Notes under the pieces: generated by a model | The model's database searches: none | Seen by the model: only the letters and a program-made list of their open reading frames with translations | What the model was told of the DNA's origin: nothing | NCBI GenBank assembly: GCA_045636945.1 | Contig: JAZTYO010000024.1 | Location: 1-46,060 of the forward strand | Length of the DNA: 46,060 bases | Origin: UMGS172 sp045636945 | GTDB taxonomy: Bacteria; Bacillota; Clostridia; Oscillospirales; Acutalibacteraceae | Direction: 5' to 3' | Shown: positions 8,585 through 16,104 of the stretch, piece by piece | How the letters are laid out: each line of letters starts with the position of its first letter | Numbering within the stretch: the stretch's first letter is position 1 | Program-made: the position numbers and the translations under genes

Positions 8585-8672
8585 TTTTTGCCTTTTGCTC
8601 ACGGATGGCTGTCAGTATCCCTTTAAAATGTTAGGTCAGGACATTTTCTTTAACCCTTATAAAAGGCAAAAA
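8585..8672 (+). ncRNA. structured leader RNA candidate
   Basis: The 5' leader has a 12-bp perfect outer stem, TTTTTGCCTTTT (8585-8596) with AAAAGGCAAAAA (8661-8672). Inside it are a hairpin AAAATGT/ACATTTT (8625-8631 with 8641-8647) and a weaker GGAT/ATCC pairing (8603-8606 with 8617-8620). It lies between the promoter and the ribosome site AAAAGGAG (8703-8710). It matches no riboswitch that I recognise; it may be a plain stabilising leader. Confidence 0.35.
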
Positions 8673-8717
8673 CAAAATTTTAAAAAATTAAAAAATTTTT
8701 TTAAAAGGAGAGTTATT

Positions 8718-11111
8718 ATGAAAACAAGAAAACTTACAAGTGTTGTACTCGTACTTTGCTTGGTAATGTCTTTGGTTTCTATGTGCTTCGTTGGCACCGT
8801 TTCGGCAACGACCGTAAACGCTAATGTTGCTGGTAATCAGTATGAAACTGTTCTTAATCTTACCTTTGAAGGTGAAAATGCCGGTGGTATCGCCGTAAGG
8901 AATGCTAGTGATGTAAGAGTAGAAGACGGCGCATTAATTGTTGGTAATCCTCGCTCTAACGTCGGCGGCGGTATCTGGTTTGCTAAAGACGGAAGTGTAA
9001 ACAGCGGTGTTGCAATCCCCAATACAATGAATTATACCACCGAAAATTCACCTGCTGAGGACACCTTGTTTGAGCTCAAGTCCAACACTACTTACAAATT
9101 GACCTTTAAGTATGCTTTCAGAAAGGATATGCCTTCTGAAACCCCTCTTAGCCTCCACCTTGCTATAGACCCGTATCTTTCAGGAGATGCCGCTGATAGA
9201 GGTGGTAGTTTTTCTGGCAACTGTGCTGCTGTTACTGATCGTGTTAATGCAAAGTCCGGGACTCAGGAAGAAGGTAATACAGACTACAACGAGTGGGCTG
9301 TAGAAACCGTTATCTTCACAACCAAGGCAGACTTAACCAATAAGTATCTCGGCATGCGTGTTAACAAAGACGGAGATTACAAGTATTTTAAGATTGATGA
9401 TGTCAAGCTTGAGGAATATGTCGGTGAGACCTATGTATTCGACTACAAAGAAGGCGAGACTCCCATAGACCTTGCAGATTACGTTCTCGCAGGCAGCAAC
9501 GCCCATTACGGTATTGCTAACTATAACAAAGGAAACAGCCCAAGTAAAGAAGCTCCTAACGTTGATGCCGATGGTTTGCATTTCAGGCCTTATAAAAATG
9601 AAAAATTCGCTTATGACAAGGATGCTTGGAAACATAACTGTTTTGTTGCTGACGCTGATGTAAATTATAATGGCCAAAACGGTATTAAGTTTGTTGCTAA
9701 CATGCTTTATATCGTAACCGTTAAGTATAAGATTGCTGATTTGGGTGGAAACACAAATGTTGGTCTTGGTATTGCGGTTAGCGATCGTGATAATATAAAA
9801 TATACCCAAGCAACACGAGAAGTTGCTTACAAAACCTTTACCGCTACAACATCCGAGTCCCAGTATTTGACCGGTGTTGTTGATCCCGGCGCATTCCCCG
9901 GATTTGCAGAAAAGACACTCTTCCTTACCGGTTATACATCAAATAGCAAACAGGCCGAGATTCTTATCGAGTCGGTTACTGTTACCGTTATGGAGAAGGG
10001 TGCTGACAAGGTTGCTATTGTTAAGACCACCGAGACTCCTTTTGTTTATGACGTAGAATTTGTAGGTAAGGGCACAGAGGTTGGCGAAGGCGCTTTCGTC
10101 AAAAACCCTGTCAATAATACTACGGAGGATGCATACAACATCAGTTATGTTGATCCTGAATTCCATTTCACAAAAGTCTTTACCGACGGTTCTACCTATG
10201 CATACACTCCTAATGGTGTTAACGGTAAGACCGCTTCAGTAGCAACCGCACAAGATCCTGAACGTGGTACTGTACTTCAGATTTCATCTTCAAAGGACGA
10301 TACCACTGCAAGTGTTTGCTTTAACGGGTTTAAGCCCGAGGTCGGCAAGAAGTATTACATTTCAGTTGACTTTAAGCTTGTTGAGAACAACACTGATACA
10401 AGTCTTGCGTTCAACAACATCTTTGTATCTGCAGAAGCCGGTATTATGATGGTCGGCAATAAACAGGATGTAGGTGAAGTAAAGCTCAACACTAAAGCGC
10501 TCAGCGAAGAATGGACCACTAATGAGTTTATTTATGAGCACAGCGATGCGTCGTATGAGTATCTGATTCTCACTTGCTATCACCATGCATCTATAGATGA
10601 AACCAAGCCTGCATTCATAGTGCTCGCTGACAACTTCGTTGTTGAAGAAGTTACCGAGCAGGTAGATAAGCAAATGAAGAGAGAAGGTTCTACGCGTCAG
10701 GCAAGTGGTACCGGTGCAGATTATGTTTCTGCAGGTATCCGTTTCAAGGGCTCTGTTTCCGAAAGCTTCAGAGAGTCTGCAACCGAAATCGGTTTCTATG
10801 CAGCTCCAACTAAGGCTCTCAAAGATAAAGGTATGAATATGGCAGAGTATATTAAAACCGAGAACAACACTGCAGTTTCTGCAAAGGTAAAGGCCTACGG
10901 TATGGAAGAGATTCTTTATGAAATAACTACTGATAAGTATGGCAGAACCTGCTATGACTATCAGCTCATCATTACCGGTCTTACCCGTGAAGGCGTTGAG
11001 CGCAATCTCCTTGACACCGATATTACTTGTGTAATGTATGCAGTTGTTGGTGGCGAGACCGTATATACTGAGGCTTTTAACTACTGCTACAACTACGTAA
11101 TTTATAACTAA
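8718..11111 (+). CDS. large secreted protein, unknown function
   Basis: Protein of 797 residues from ATG 8718, chosen because AAAAGGAG lies just before it and a textbook signal peptide starts there (KTRK, then a hydrophobic run, then FVGTVSATT with an ASA-like cleavage region). The frame upstream to 8544 is open but spans the promoter and leader. The mature part seems to hold three beta-rich modules of about 160-180 residues; the first ends in YFKIDDVKLEEY, which resembles the end of CBM-like jelly rolls, and the third ends near VLADNFVVEEV. A C-terminal domain of about 150 residues has VSAGIRFKGSVSE, EIGFYAAPTKAL and CVMYAVVGGETVYTEA. No membrane helix, sortase or SLH motif is seen, so it is released or held by binding. 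A 50-residue peptide gene follows after 17 bases. Confidence 0.75.
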   Translation: MKTRKLTSVVLVLCLVMSLVSMCFVGTVSATTVNANVAGNQYETVLNLTFEGENAGGIAVRNASDVRVEDGALIVGNPRSNVGGGIWFAKDGSVNSGVAIPNTMNYTTENSPAEDTLFELKSNTTYKLTFKYAFRKDMPSETPLSLHLAIDPYLSGDAADRGGSFSGNCAAVTDRVNAKSGTQEEGNTDYNEWAVETVIFTTKADLTNKYLGMRVNKDGDYKYFKIDDVKLEEYVGETYVFDYKEGETPIDLADYVLAGSNAHYGIANYNKGNSPSKEAPNVDADGLHFRPYKNEKFAYDKDAWKHNCFVADADVNYNGQNGIKFVANMLYIVTVKYKIADLGGNTNVGLGIAVSDRDNIKYTQATREVAYKTFTATTSESQYLTGVVDPGAFPGFAEKTLFLTGYTSNSKQAEILIESVTVTVMEKGADKVAIVKTTETPFVYDVEFVGKGTEVGEGAFVKNPVNNTTEDAYNISYVDPEFHFTKVFTDGSTYAYTPNGVNGKTASVATAQDPERGTVLQISSSKDDTTASVCFNGFKPEVGKKYYISVDFKLVENNTDTSLAFNNIFVSAEAGIMMVGNKQDVGEVKLNTKALSEEWTTNEFIYEHSDASYEYLILTCYHHASIDETKPAFIVLADNFVVEEVTEQVDKQMKREGSTRQASGTGADYVSAGIRFKGSVSESFRESATEIGFYAAPTKALKDKGMNMAEYIKTENNTAVSAKVKAYGMEEILYEITTDKYGRTCYDYQLIITGLTREGVERNLLDTDITCVMYAVVGGETVYTEAFNYCYNYVIYN

Positions 11112-11128
11112 TAAGGAGGGCTTTAGAA

Positions 11129-11281
11129 ATGAAAGAGTATCAGAAGCCCGAAATCCTTGTAAAAAGTCTTATTCAGAATGATAGCATTGCATCGAATCAG
11201 TGGACTGATTGGACTGACAACAAGCCTTCAGTAGGAGTTTCCGCTCCGAACCTCTGGTGGCCCGACGAATATGCAAATTAA
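11129..11281 (+). CDS. 50-residue Trp-rich peptide
   Basis: The frame starts at ATG 11129 with a strong AAGGAGGG 10 bases before it (11113-11120), 17 bases after the stop of the exported protein gene, and stops at TAA 11279-11281 just before a terminator. The product begins MKEYQKPEILVKSLIQNDSI and ends NLWWPDEYAN; it has four Trp residues, no Cys, and no signal peptide. The YxKPEIxVxxL...DxIAS start resembles the leader-like N-termini of many small peptides found in Clostridia beside surface protein or RiPP loci. No modification enzyme is encoded nearby, so a RiPP role is not shown. The position and ribosome site make a real gene likely. Confidence 0.65.
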   Translation: MKEYQKPEILVKSLIQNDSIASNQWTDWTDNKPSVGVSAPNLWWPDEYAN

Positions 11282-11306
11282 TGCATCAAAGCTGTAATTA
11301 AAAACG

Positions 11307-11334
11307 AAGACCCGACCGCAAGGTCGGGTCTTTT
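11307..11334 (+). terminator. intrinsic terminator after the peptide gene
   Basis: GACCCGACC (11309-11317), loop GCAA, GGTCGGGTC (11322-11330), then TTTT. Perfect stem with a stable GNRA-type loop. Confidence 0.9.
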
Positions 11335-11361
11335 GTAATTATCAAGACAAAGGTAAATAAA

Positions 11362-11402
11362 AATAAAAAGGAAAAGGCTTCACACTCGGTGCGAAGCCTT
11401 TT
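11362..11402 (-). terminator. intrinsic terminator of prfC
   Basis: AAAAGGCTTC (11372-11381) pairs with GAAGCCTTTT (11393-11402). Read on the minus strand the hairpin is followed by CCTTTTTATTT, so it ends prfC, converging with the peptide-gene terminator. Confidence 0.8.
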
Positions 11403-11406
11403 GAAA

Positions 11407-13014
11407 TTACTGCATATCTTCCTGCATCTGACTGAATTCCTTTAAAACAAGTCCGGGGTTTTTGTCCAATGCCCAGTTGATTTCATACTCGGCGGTGAAC
11501 AAAAGTAGGTTTCTGCCCTTAACGTCTTGCACCCATTTGGTGTTCTGCATAAGGTTTAAGGATTTTATATCAAGGTCGGTGTTCTCAACGAAACGTACAA
11601 GGCTGTGTGCTGTGTCCTGACGGCTGTATTTCACACCGTACTCCGACTCCATTCTGAACTGCAAAACGTCGAACTGCAACATACCAACAACGCCGACGTA
11701 AACACGTTCCATACCGGAGTTGGGCAAGAAGAACATCTGAATTGCACCTTCTTGCGCAATCTGTGTGATACCCTTGGCAAACTGCTTACGTTTAAGCGAG
11801 TCAATCTGCTCAACAATGGCAAAATGCTCGGGTGCAAAGGTTGGGATGCCTGCGTATTCTACCTTCATTGCCTTTTCGCAAATGGTGTCGCCGATAGAGA
11901 AAATACCCGGGTCAAAAACACCTATAATATCACCTGCATAAGCGGTATCGATGACCTCGCGTTCCTCTGCCATCATCTGCTGAGGACGGGAAAGTTTAAT
12001 AGGCTTGTTGCCTTGTACGTGGAAATATTCCTTTGAACGCTCAAACTTACCCGAGCAGATTCGCATAAATGCAATTCGGTCACGGTGAGCCTTGTTCATA
12101 TTGGCCTGAATCTTGAAAACAAAGGCCGAAAAACCCTCGTCGGCAGGGTCTATTTTATCGTCACCCGAACGGTAGGCAAGGGGAGTAGTGGTCATTTTGA
12201 GGAAGTTCTCAAGAAACGGCTCAATACCGAAGTTGTTAAGTGCCGAACCGAAGAAAACAGGTGTCAATTTACCGCAACGCACCTGCTCCAAATCAAAATC
12301 AAAGCTCGCACCGTCGAGTAGTTCAACCTGGTCAACCAAATCGGCACGTGAATATTCACCGATAAGCTCGTCTAACTTTGCGGTATCGGTAATGTCACAT
12401 TTGATAGCATCGAGTCGGTTGGCACCGCCGTGAAACTCCGAGAAGGTCAAAATTCGGTGCTCTGCACGGTCGTAAACGCCTTTGAAATCCTGACCGCAAC
12501 CGATAGGCCAGTTCATAGGATAGGTGCCGATGCCGAATTCCTTTTCCAACTCGTCAAGTAGCTCAAACGGGTCACGTGCTTCACGGTCGAGCTTGTTGAT
12601 AAAGGTGAAAATCGGAATGTGACGCATTGCACAAACCTTGAACAGCTTTCTTGTCTGAGGCTCAATACCCTTTGCGGCATCGATAACCATAACAACACTG
12701 TCGGCAGCCGTCAAAGTACGGTAGGTATCCTCCGAGAAGTCCTGATGTCCGGGGGTGTCAAGAATATTGATGCAATAGCCCTCATACTCAAACTGCAAAA
12801 CCGATGAGGTTATCGAAATACCTCTCTTTTTCTCAATTTCCATCCAGTCCGAAACAGCATGCTTATCGTTCTGCTTGCCCTTAACCGAGCCTGCCGACTG
12901 GATTGCTCTTCCGTAAAGCAAAAGCTTTTCGGTCAACGTGGTTTTACCAGCGTCAGGGTGGGAGATTATCGCAAAGGTTCTTCTGCGTAAAATTTCCGAT
13001 TTGATATCAGCCAT
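11407..13014 (-). CDS. prfC: peptide chain release factor 3
   Basis: Translational GTPase that recycles RF1/RF2 from the ribosome after termination. The 535 residues fit the family (about 525-535). G1 loop SHPDAGKTTLTEK with its normal Lys, the RF3-type switch region with KRGISITSSV, G3 DTPGHQDF, G4 NKLD, and RF3-specific NDKHAVSDWMEIEK and MNWPIGCGQDFKGVYDR separate it from EF-G. GTG/ATG choice: ATG 13014 (minus) has AAGGAG before it. It stands alone, with its own promoter and terminator. Confidence 0.95.
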   Translation of the reverse strand: MADIKSEILRRRTFAIISHPDAGKTTLTEKLLLYGRAIQSAGSVKGKQNDKHAVSDWMEIEKKRGISITSSVLQFEYEGYCINILDTPGHQDFSEDTYRTLTAADSVVMVIDAAKGIEPQTRKLFKVCAMRHIPIFTFINKLDREARDPFELLDELEKEFGIGTYPMNWPIGCGQDFKGVYDRAEHRILTFSEFHGGANRLDAIKCDITDTAKLDELIGEYSRADLVDQVELLDGASFDFDLEQVRCGKLTPVFFGSALNNFGIEPFLENFLKMTTTPLAYRSGDDKIDPADEGFSAFVFKIQANMNKAHRDRIAFMRICSGKFERSKEYFHVQGNKPIKLSRPQQMMAEEREVIDTAYAGDIIGVFDPGIFSIGDTICEKAMKVEYAGIPTFAPEHFAIVEQIDSLKRKQFAKGITQIAQEGAIQMFFLPNSGMERVYVGVVGMLQFDVLQFRMESEYGVKYSRQDTAHSLVRFVENTDLDIKSLNLMQNTKWVQDVKGRNLLLFTAEYEINWALDKNPGLVLKEFSQMQEDMQ

Positions 13015-13062
13015 CGTTATACTCCTTTTTATATAAAGGTATTATCTCTCTACAACCAACAT

Positions 13063-13091
13063 ATATTACCATAAAAATTACCGTTTGGCAA
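13063..13091 (-). promoter_or_regulatory. promoter of prfC
   Basis: On the minus strand TTGCCA (13086-13091), 17 bases, TAATAT (13063-13068), about 48 bases before the start codon. It sits back to back with the promoter of the GNAT gene. Confidence 0.55.
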
Positions 13092-13125
13092 GTGTAAACA
13101 TATACATTATTCTGTGTAAAAATAC

Positions 13126-13154
13126 TTGCATCATAGGTGAAAATGGTGTAAAAT
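13126..13154 (+). promoter_or_regulatory. promoter of the GNAT/radical-SAM pair
   Basis: TTGCAT (13126-13131), 17 bases, TAAAAT (13149-13154), 22 bases before the ATG, giving a very short leader. Confidence 0.55.
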
Positions 13155-13176
13155 TCAAAACGTAAGGGGTGAGGAT

Positions 13177-13608
13177 ATGCAACTTGGAATAATTGCCGAC
13201 CATAACAGTCTTATAGAGTTTTATCGCGAAAACGGGCTTGAGGTATCGGACGACCTCGGACATGATGACGGGGCAGTATTTAGTGTCAAGTGTGACCAAA
13301 ACGGCAAAACGGTTGTTGCGGCAACGTTGTCGCAGCGGTTTGGAGTTTATATCCTCGATTACGTTGCGGTTGACCAAAAATTTCGCAAAAATGGCTTGGG
13401 TGAAAAGGCGGTAACGGCGGTCAAACACAAGGCCAAGGAGCTTGGTGCCGACAAGCTGTTTATCACCGCCAAAAGTCCCGAGTTTTTTAAAAAACTCGGC
13501 TTTTCGGAAGGCTCACCCCAAGGTGTTGATATGAATGCCGACTGTATCGGTTGCCCCGAACTTAATAAAGGGTGTAAGAAACTTCCGATGTATATTGATT
13601 TGATATAG
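13177..13608 (+). CDS. GNAT-family acetyltransferase with C-terminal Cys cluster
   Basis: The 143-residue protein has the GNAT core: strand DYVAVDQKFRKNGLGEKAVTA is motif A, with the R/K-x-x-G-L-G acetyl-CoA pyrophosphate loop, and SPEFFKKLGF is the usual motif B end. The likely reaction is acetyl transfer from acetyl-CoA to an amine; the substrate is unknown. After the GNAT end comes DCIGCPELNKGC, three Cys in a CxxC-x5-C pattern, which ordinary GNAT enzymes lack and which could bind metal. GAGGA precedes the ATG. The downstream radical-SAM-like gene starts 9 bases after the stop, so the two form an operon and probably work together. Confidence 0.75.
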   Translation: MQLGIIADHNSLIEFYRENGLEVSDDLGHDDGAVFSVKCDQNGKTVVAATLSQRFGVYILDYVAVDQKFRKNGLGEKAVTAVKHKAKELGADKLFITAKSPEFFKKLGFSEGSPQGVDMNADCIGCPELNKGCKKLPMYIDLI

Positions 13609-13616
13609 GAGAATTT

Positions 13617-14675
13617 ATGCAAAGAGAAAAATTCCTTAAACTTAAAGCAGGACTTTTGTGTTATGGTATGGCCCTGACCAAAAAGGCCCGTGAATCTATG
13701 ATGGCCGAACGTCCCAAGCTGTTCAAAAAAGGCTTTATTGATGCCGTGAACATCAATATTAATGGCTCGAACATCTGTGTCAGCATTGCCGAGGACTTTG
13801 CCGAGAAATCGGAGTTGTTGCTCGATAAAGATGAAAAGGGATATTTTGTCCAATACGAGGGAGAAAGGGCAGAGGTGAGGTTTTTCAGAGAACTGCCCAA
13901 AACGGGCACTATTGTGGATGACCTTGCAACGCTTCACGCCGAAGTGTGCATAAACATCTGGCCGAGTACCAACTGTTGCTATGATACGCCTGAGCTGAAA
14001 TGCAAGTTTTGTTCACTGCTGCCCGAAACCAAAAAGCCAATCGACCCCGACGAGCTTTGTGTGGGTCTTAAAAAGCTCTTGTCCGAGTATTACGGCACCC
14101 TTAATTTCAGCGGTGCTACCTATATGAACCCCGACCGAATGGTGGAGTATTGGTGCGAGCTGTGTGAGAAGATACGCGAATTTTCGGATTGCCCCATTGC
14201 GGTCGAATTCGCACCGCCGAAAAAACTTGACCTGATTGAAAAGCTTAAAAAATCGGGTGCAACGGTTGCCATTATGAACATCGAAATCGTAGGCAGTGAG
14301 TTGCGCAAGGAGATATGCCCCGGCAAGTCGAAAATCACCCTTGAACATTACCACGAGGCACTCAAAAAGGCTGTAGAGGTGTTTGGCCACGGCAAGGTTT
14401 CAAGCGTTATGATTGGCGGAATCCAACCGTGGGACGACATTAAAAATGAGTGTAAAACGCTTTGCGAAATGGGTGTTTTCCCAACCATTATGCCATTCCG
14501 TCCGCTTGACGATTGCACCTATTCCTTCAACAAACCTTGTGATGTTGAAGAACTGATTGAGGTTTCGGAGTATCTTGGTAAACTCTTGCGACAGCACAAA
14601 TTGGCACCGCAATGTCAACCGGGCTGTACCGCCTGCGGCGGATGCTCGATTGAGAATGACTGCTATATAAAATAA
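13617..14675 (+). CDS. radical SAM-like protein, unusual Cys spacing
   Basis: The 352-residue protein has NCCYDTPELKCKFCSLL with Cys121, Cys129 and Cys132, i.e. C-x7-C-x2-C. This resembles the BioB-like NxC...CxFCS cluster but with four extra residues in the first gap; radical SAM enzymes with lengthened gaps are known. Downstream TIM-barrel-type strands (LNFSGATYMNPD, IAVEFAPPKKLDLI, VAIMNIEIVGSELRKEICPG, VSSVMIGGIQPWDD, MPFRPLDDC) fit the fold. The C-terminus has a second cluster, CQPGCTACGGCSIENDC, five Cys that may hold another iron-sulphur site. AGGAG precedes the ATG. Partner of the upstream GNAT gene. Substrate unknown; the family call is by motif, not by alignment. Confidence 0.65.
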   Translation: MQREKFLKLKAGLLCYGMALTKKARESMMAERPKLFKKGFIDAVNININGSNICVSIAEDFAEKSELLLDKDEKGYFVQYEGERAEVRFFRELPKTGTIVDDLATLHAEVCINIWPSTNCCYDTPELKCKFCSLLPETKKPIDPDELCVGLKKLLSEYYGTLNFSGATYMNPDRMVEYWCELCEKIREFSDCPIAVEFAPPKKLDLIEKLKKSGATVAIMNIEIVGSELRKEICPGKSKITLEHYHEALKKAVEVFGHGKVSSVMIGGIQPWDDIKNECKTLCEMGVFPTIMPFRPLDDCTYSFNKPCDVEELIEVSEYLGKLLRQHKLAPQCQPGCTACGGCSIENDCYIK

Positions 14676-14685
14676 GAGTTATATA

Positions 14686-14714
14686 TTGACAATTTGTTTG
14701 GTTGGTGGTAGAAT
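14686..14714 (+). promoter_or_regulatory. promoter of ilvE
   Basis: TTGACA (14686-14691), 17 bases, TAGAAT (14709-14714). The leader of about 70 bases can form ACGGC/GCCGT with an inner GAGG/CCTC pairing; it is too short for a T-box. Confidence 0.75.
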
Positions 14715-14790
14715 TTACTGTAACAATTTGAATTGCGACGGCTTTTTTGGAGGATGACCTCACCGCCGTACAGACCTAGGAGGTAAAAAT

Positions 14791-15816
14791 ATGGCAAAGA
14801 AGGATATCAACTGGGGCGAGCTTGGTTTCGGCTACGTTAAGACCGATTACCGTTTTGTCGCCAATTTTAAGGACGGTAAGTGGGATGAAGGACAGCTCAT
14901 TACCGATGAAAACATTGTAATTAACGAATGTGCAGGTGTTCTGCAGTATGCACAGACCTGCTTTGAAGGTCTTAAAGCTTACACCACCGAGGACGGCAAG
15001 ATTGTCTGCTTCCGTCCCGACCTTAACGCACAGCGTATGGCCGATTCCTGCGAGCGTTTGAGAATGCCTGTTTTCCCCGTAGAAAAGTTTGTTGAGGCTG
15101 TTGAAAAGGTTGTTGCTGCTAACGCTGATTTTGTTCCGCCTTACGGCTCGGGTGCAACCCTTTACCTGCGTCCTTATATGTTCGGCAGCAACGCCGTTAT
15201 CGGTGTTAAGCCCGCAACCGAATATCAGTTCAGAATTTTCGCAACACCCGTTGGCCCTTACTTCAAGGGCGGTGTTAAGCCTCTTACCTTGCGTATTTCC
15301 GACCTTGACCGTGCAGCACCTATGGGTACCGGCCACATCAAGGCGGGTCTTAACTACGCAATGAGCCTTTACAACATTGTTGATGCTCATGATAAGGGCT
15401 TTGATGAGAATATGTATGTTGACTCTGCAACCCGTACCTACATCGAGGAAACCGGTGGTGCAAACATCATCTTCATCACCAAGGACGGCAAGGTTGTAAC
15501 TCCTAAGTCCAACACCATTCTGCCTTCCATCACCCGTCGTTCCTTGATGATCGTTGCAAAGGAATATCTCGGACTTGAGGTTGAGGAAAGACCCGTTCGT
15601 GTTGACGAGCTCGAAAACTTCGCAGAGTGTGGTCTTTGCGGTACTGCTGCAGTTATCTCGCCCGTTGGTAAGGTTGTTGACCACGGCAAGGAGATCTGCT
15701 TCCCTGCAGGTATGACCGAGATGGGTCCCATCACCAAAAAGCTTTACGATACTTTGACCGGCATCCAGATGGGCAGACTTCCTGCTCCCGAGGGCTGGAT
15801 CAAAACCATCGGTTAA
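14791..15816 (+). CDS. ilvE: branched-chain amino acid aminotransferase
   Basis: PLP enzyme (fold type IV) that moves the amino group between glutamate and the 2-oxo acids of leucine, isoleucine and valine. The 341 residues fit the BCAT-II form. Seen: CFEGLKAY near the N-terminus, LYLRPYMFG, the PLP lysine in TGHIKAGLNYA, and the conserved YIEETGGANIIF stretch that holds the cofactor. ECGLCGTAAVISPVGKV has a CxxC just before the GTAA phosphate-binding turn; eukaryotic BCATs have a redox CxxC close to this place, so redox control is possible but unproven. AGGAGG stands before the ATG. Monocistronic, with its own promoter and terminator. Confidence 0.95.
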   Translation: MAKKDINWGELGFGYVKTDYRFVANFKDGKWDEGQLITDENIVINECAGVLQYAQTCFEGLKAYTTEDGKIVCFRPDLNAQRMADSCERLRMPVFPVEKFVEAVEKVVAANADFVPPYGSGATLYLRPYMFGSNAVIGVKPATEYQFRIFATPVGPYFKGGVKPLTLRISDLDRAAPMGTGHIKAGLNYAMSLYNIVDAHDKGFDENMYVDSATRTYIEETGGANIIFITKDGKVVTPKSNTILPSITRRSLMIVAKEYLGLEVEERPVRVDELENFAECGLCGTAAVISPVGKVVDHGKEICFPAGMTEMGPITKKLYDTLTGIQMGRLPAPEGWIKTIG

Positions 15817-15853
15817 CGTTTGTATATCATTTATTACATATAATAAAGCGACC

Positions 15854-15884
15854 AAAGCAACACTCCAAAAAGGTGTTGCTTTTT
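15854..15884 (+). terminator. intrinsic terminator of ilvE
   Basis: AAAGCAACAC (15854-15863), loop of nine, GTGTTGCTTT (15873-15882) running into TTTT. Confidence 0.88.
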
Positions 15885-15922
15885 GTTTTGTAAAAAAAAT
15901 TCGAAATTTTGGAAATTGGGTA

Positions 15923-15951
15923 TTGACATTGTTGACAAACCGGTGTATAAT
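15923..15951 (+). promoter_or_regulatory. promoter of rpoB-rpoC
   Basis: Consensus TTGACA (15923-15928), 17-base spacer, consensus TATAAT (15946-15951). A second TATAAT follows at 15954-15959. The leader of about 145 bases to the ATG at 16105 has no gene. In many Firmicutes rpoB is read from promoters before rplJL; here rpoBC has its own consensus promoter. Confidence 0.85.
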
Positions 15952-16104
15952 CCTATAATGCCTAATCATGGGGTCTTATGCACCTATAATTCTGTCGTTG
16001 TAGAAAATAGTGCGCAAAATATCCGTGAATTTATGCGGTTTGACGATAAAATTTGATTGTTGTCAACCCCGCGCTTTATATCAGATAAGGAGTGATCAAA
16101 GCCT

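Noticed and set aside
8544..8717. 58-codon N-terminal extension of the secreted protein
   Set aside because: It runs through the -10 site and the structured leader and would bury the signal peptide.
14715..14790. T-box or other riboswitch before ilvE
   Set aside because: The leader is only about 70 bases, with no T-box bulge sequence and no terminator/antiterminator pair.
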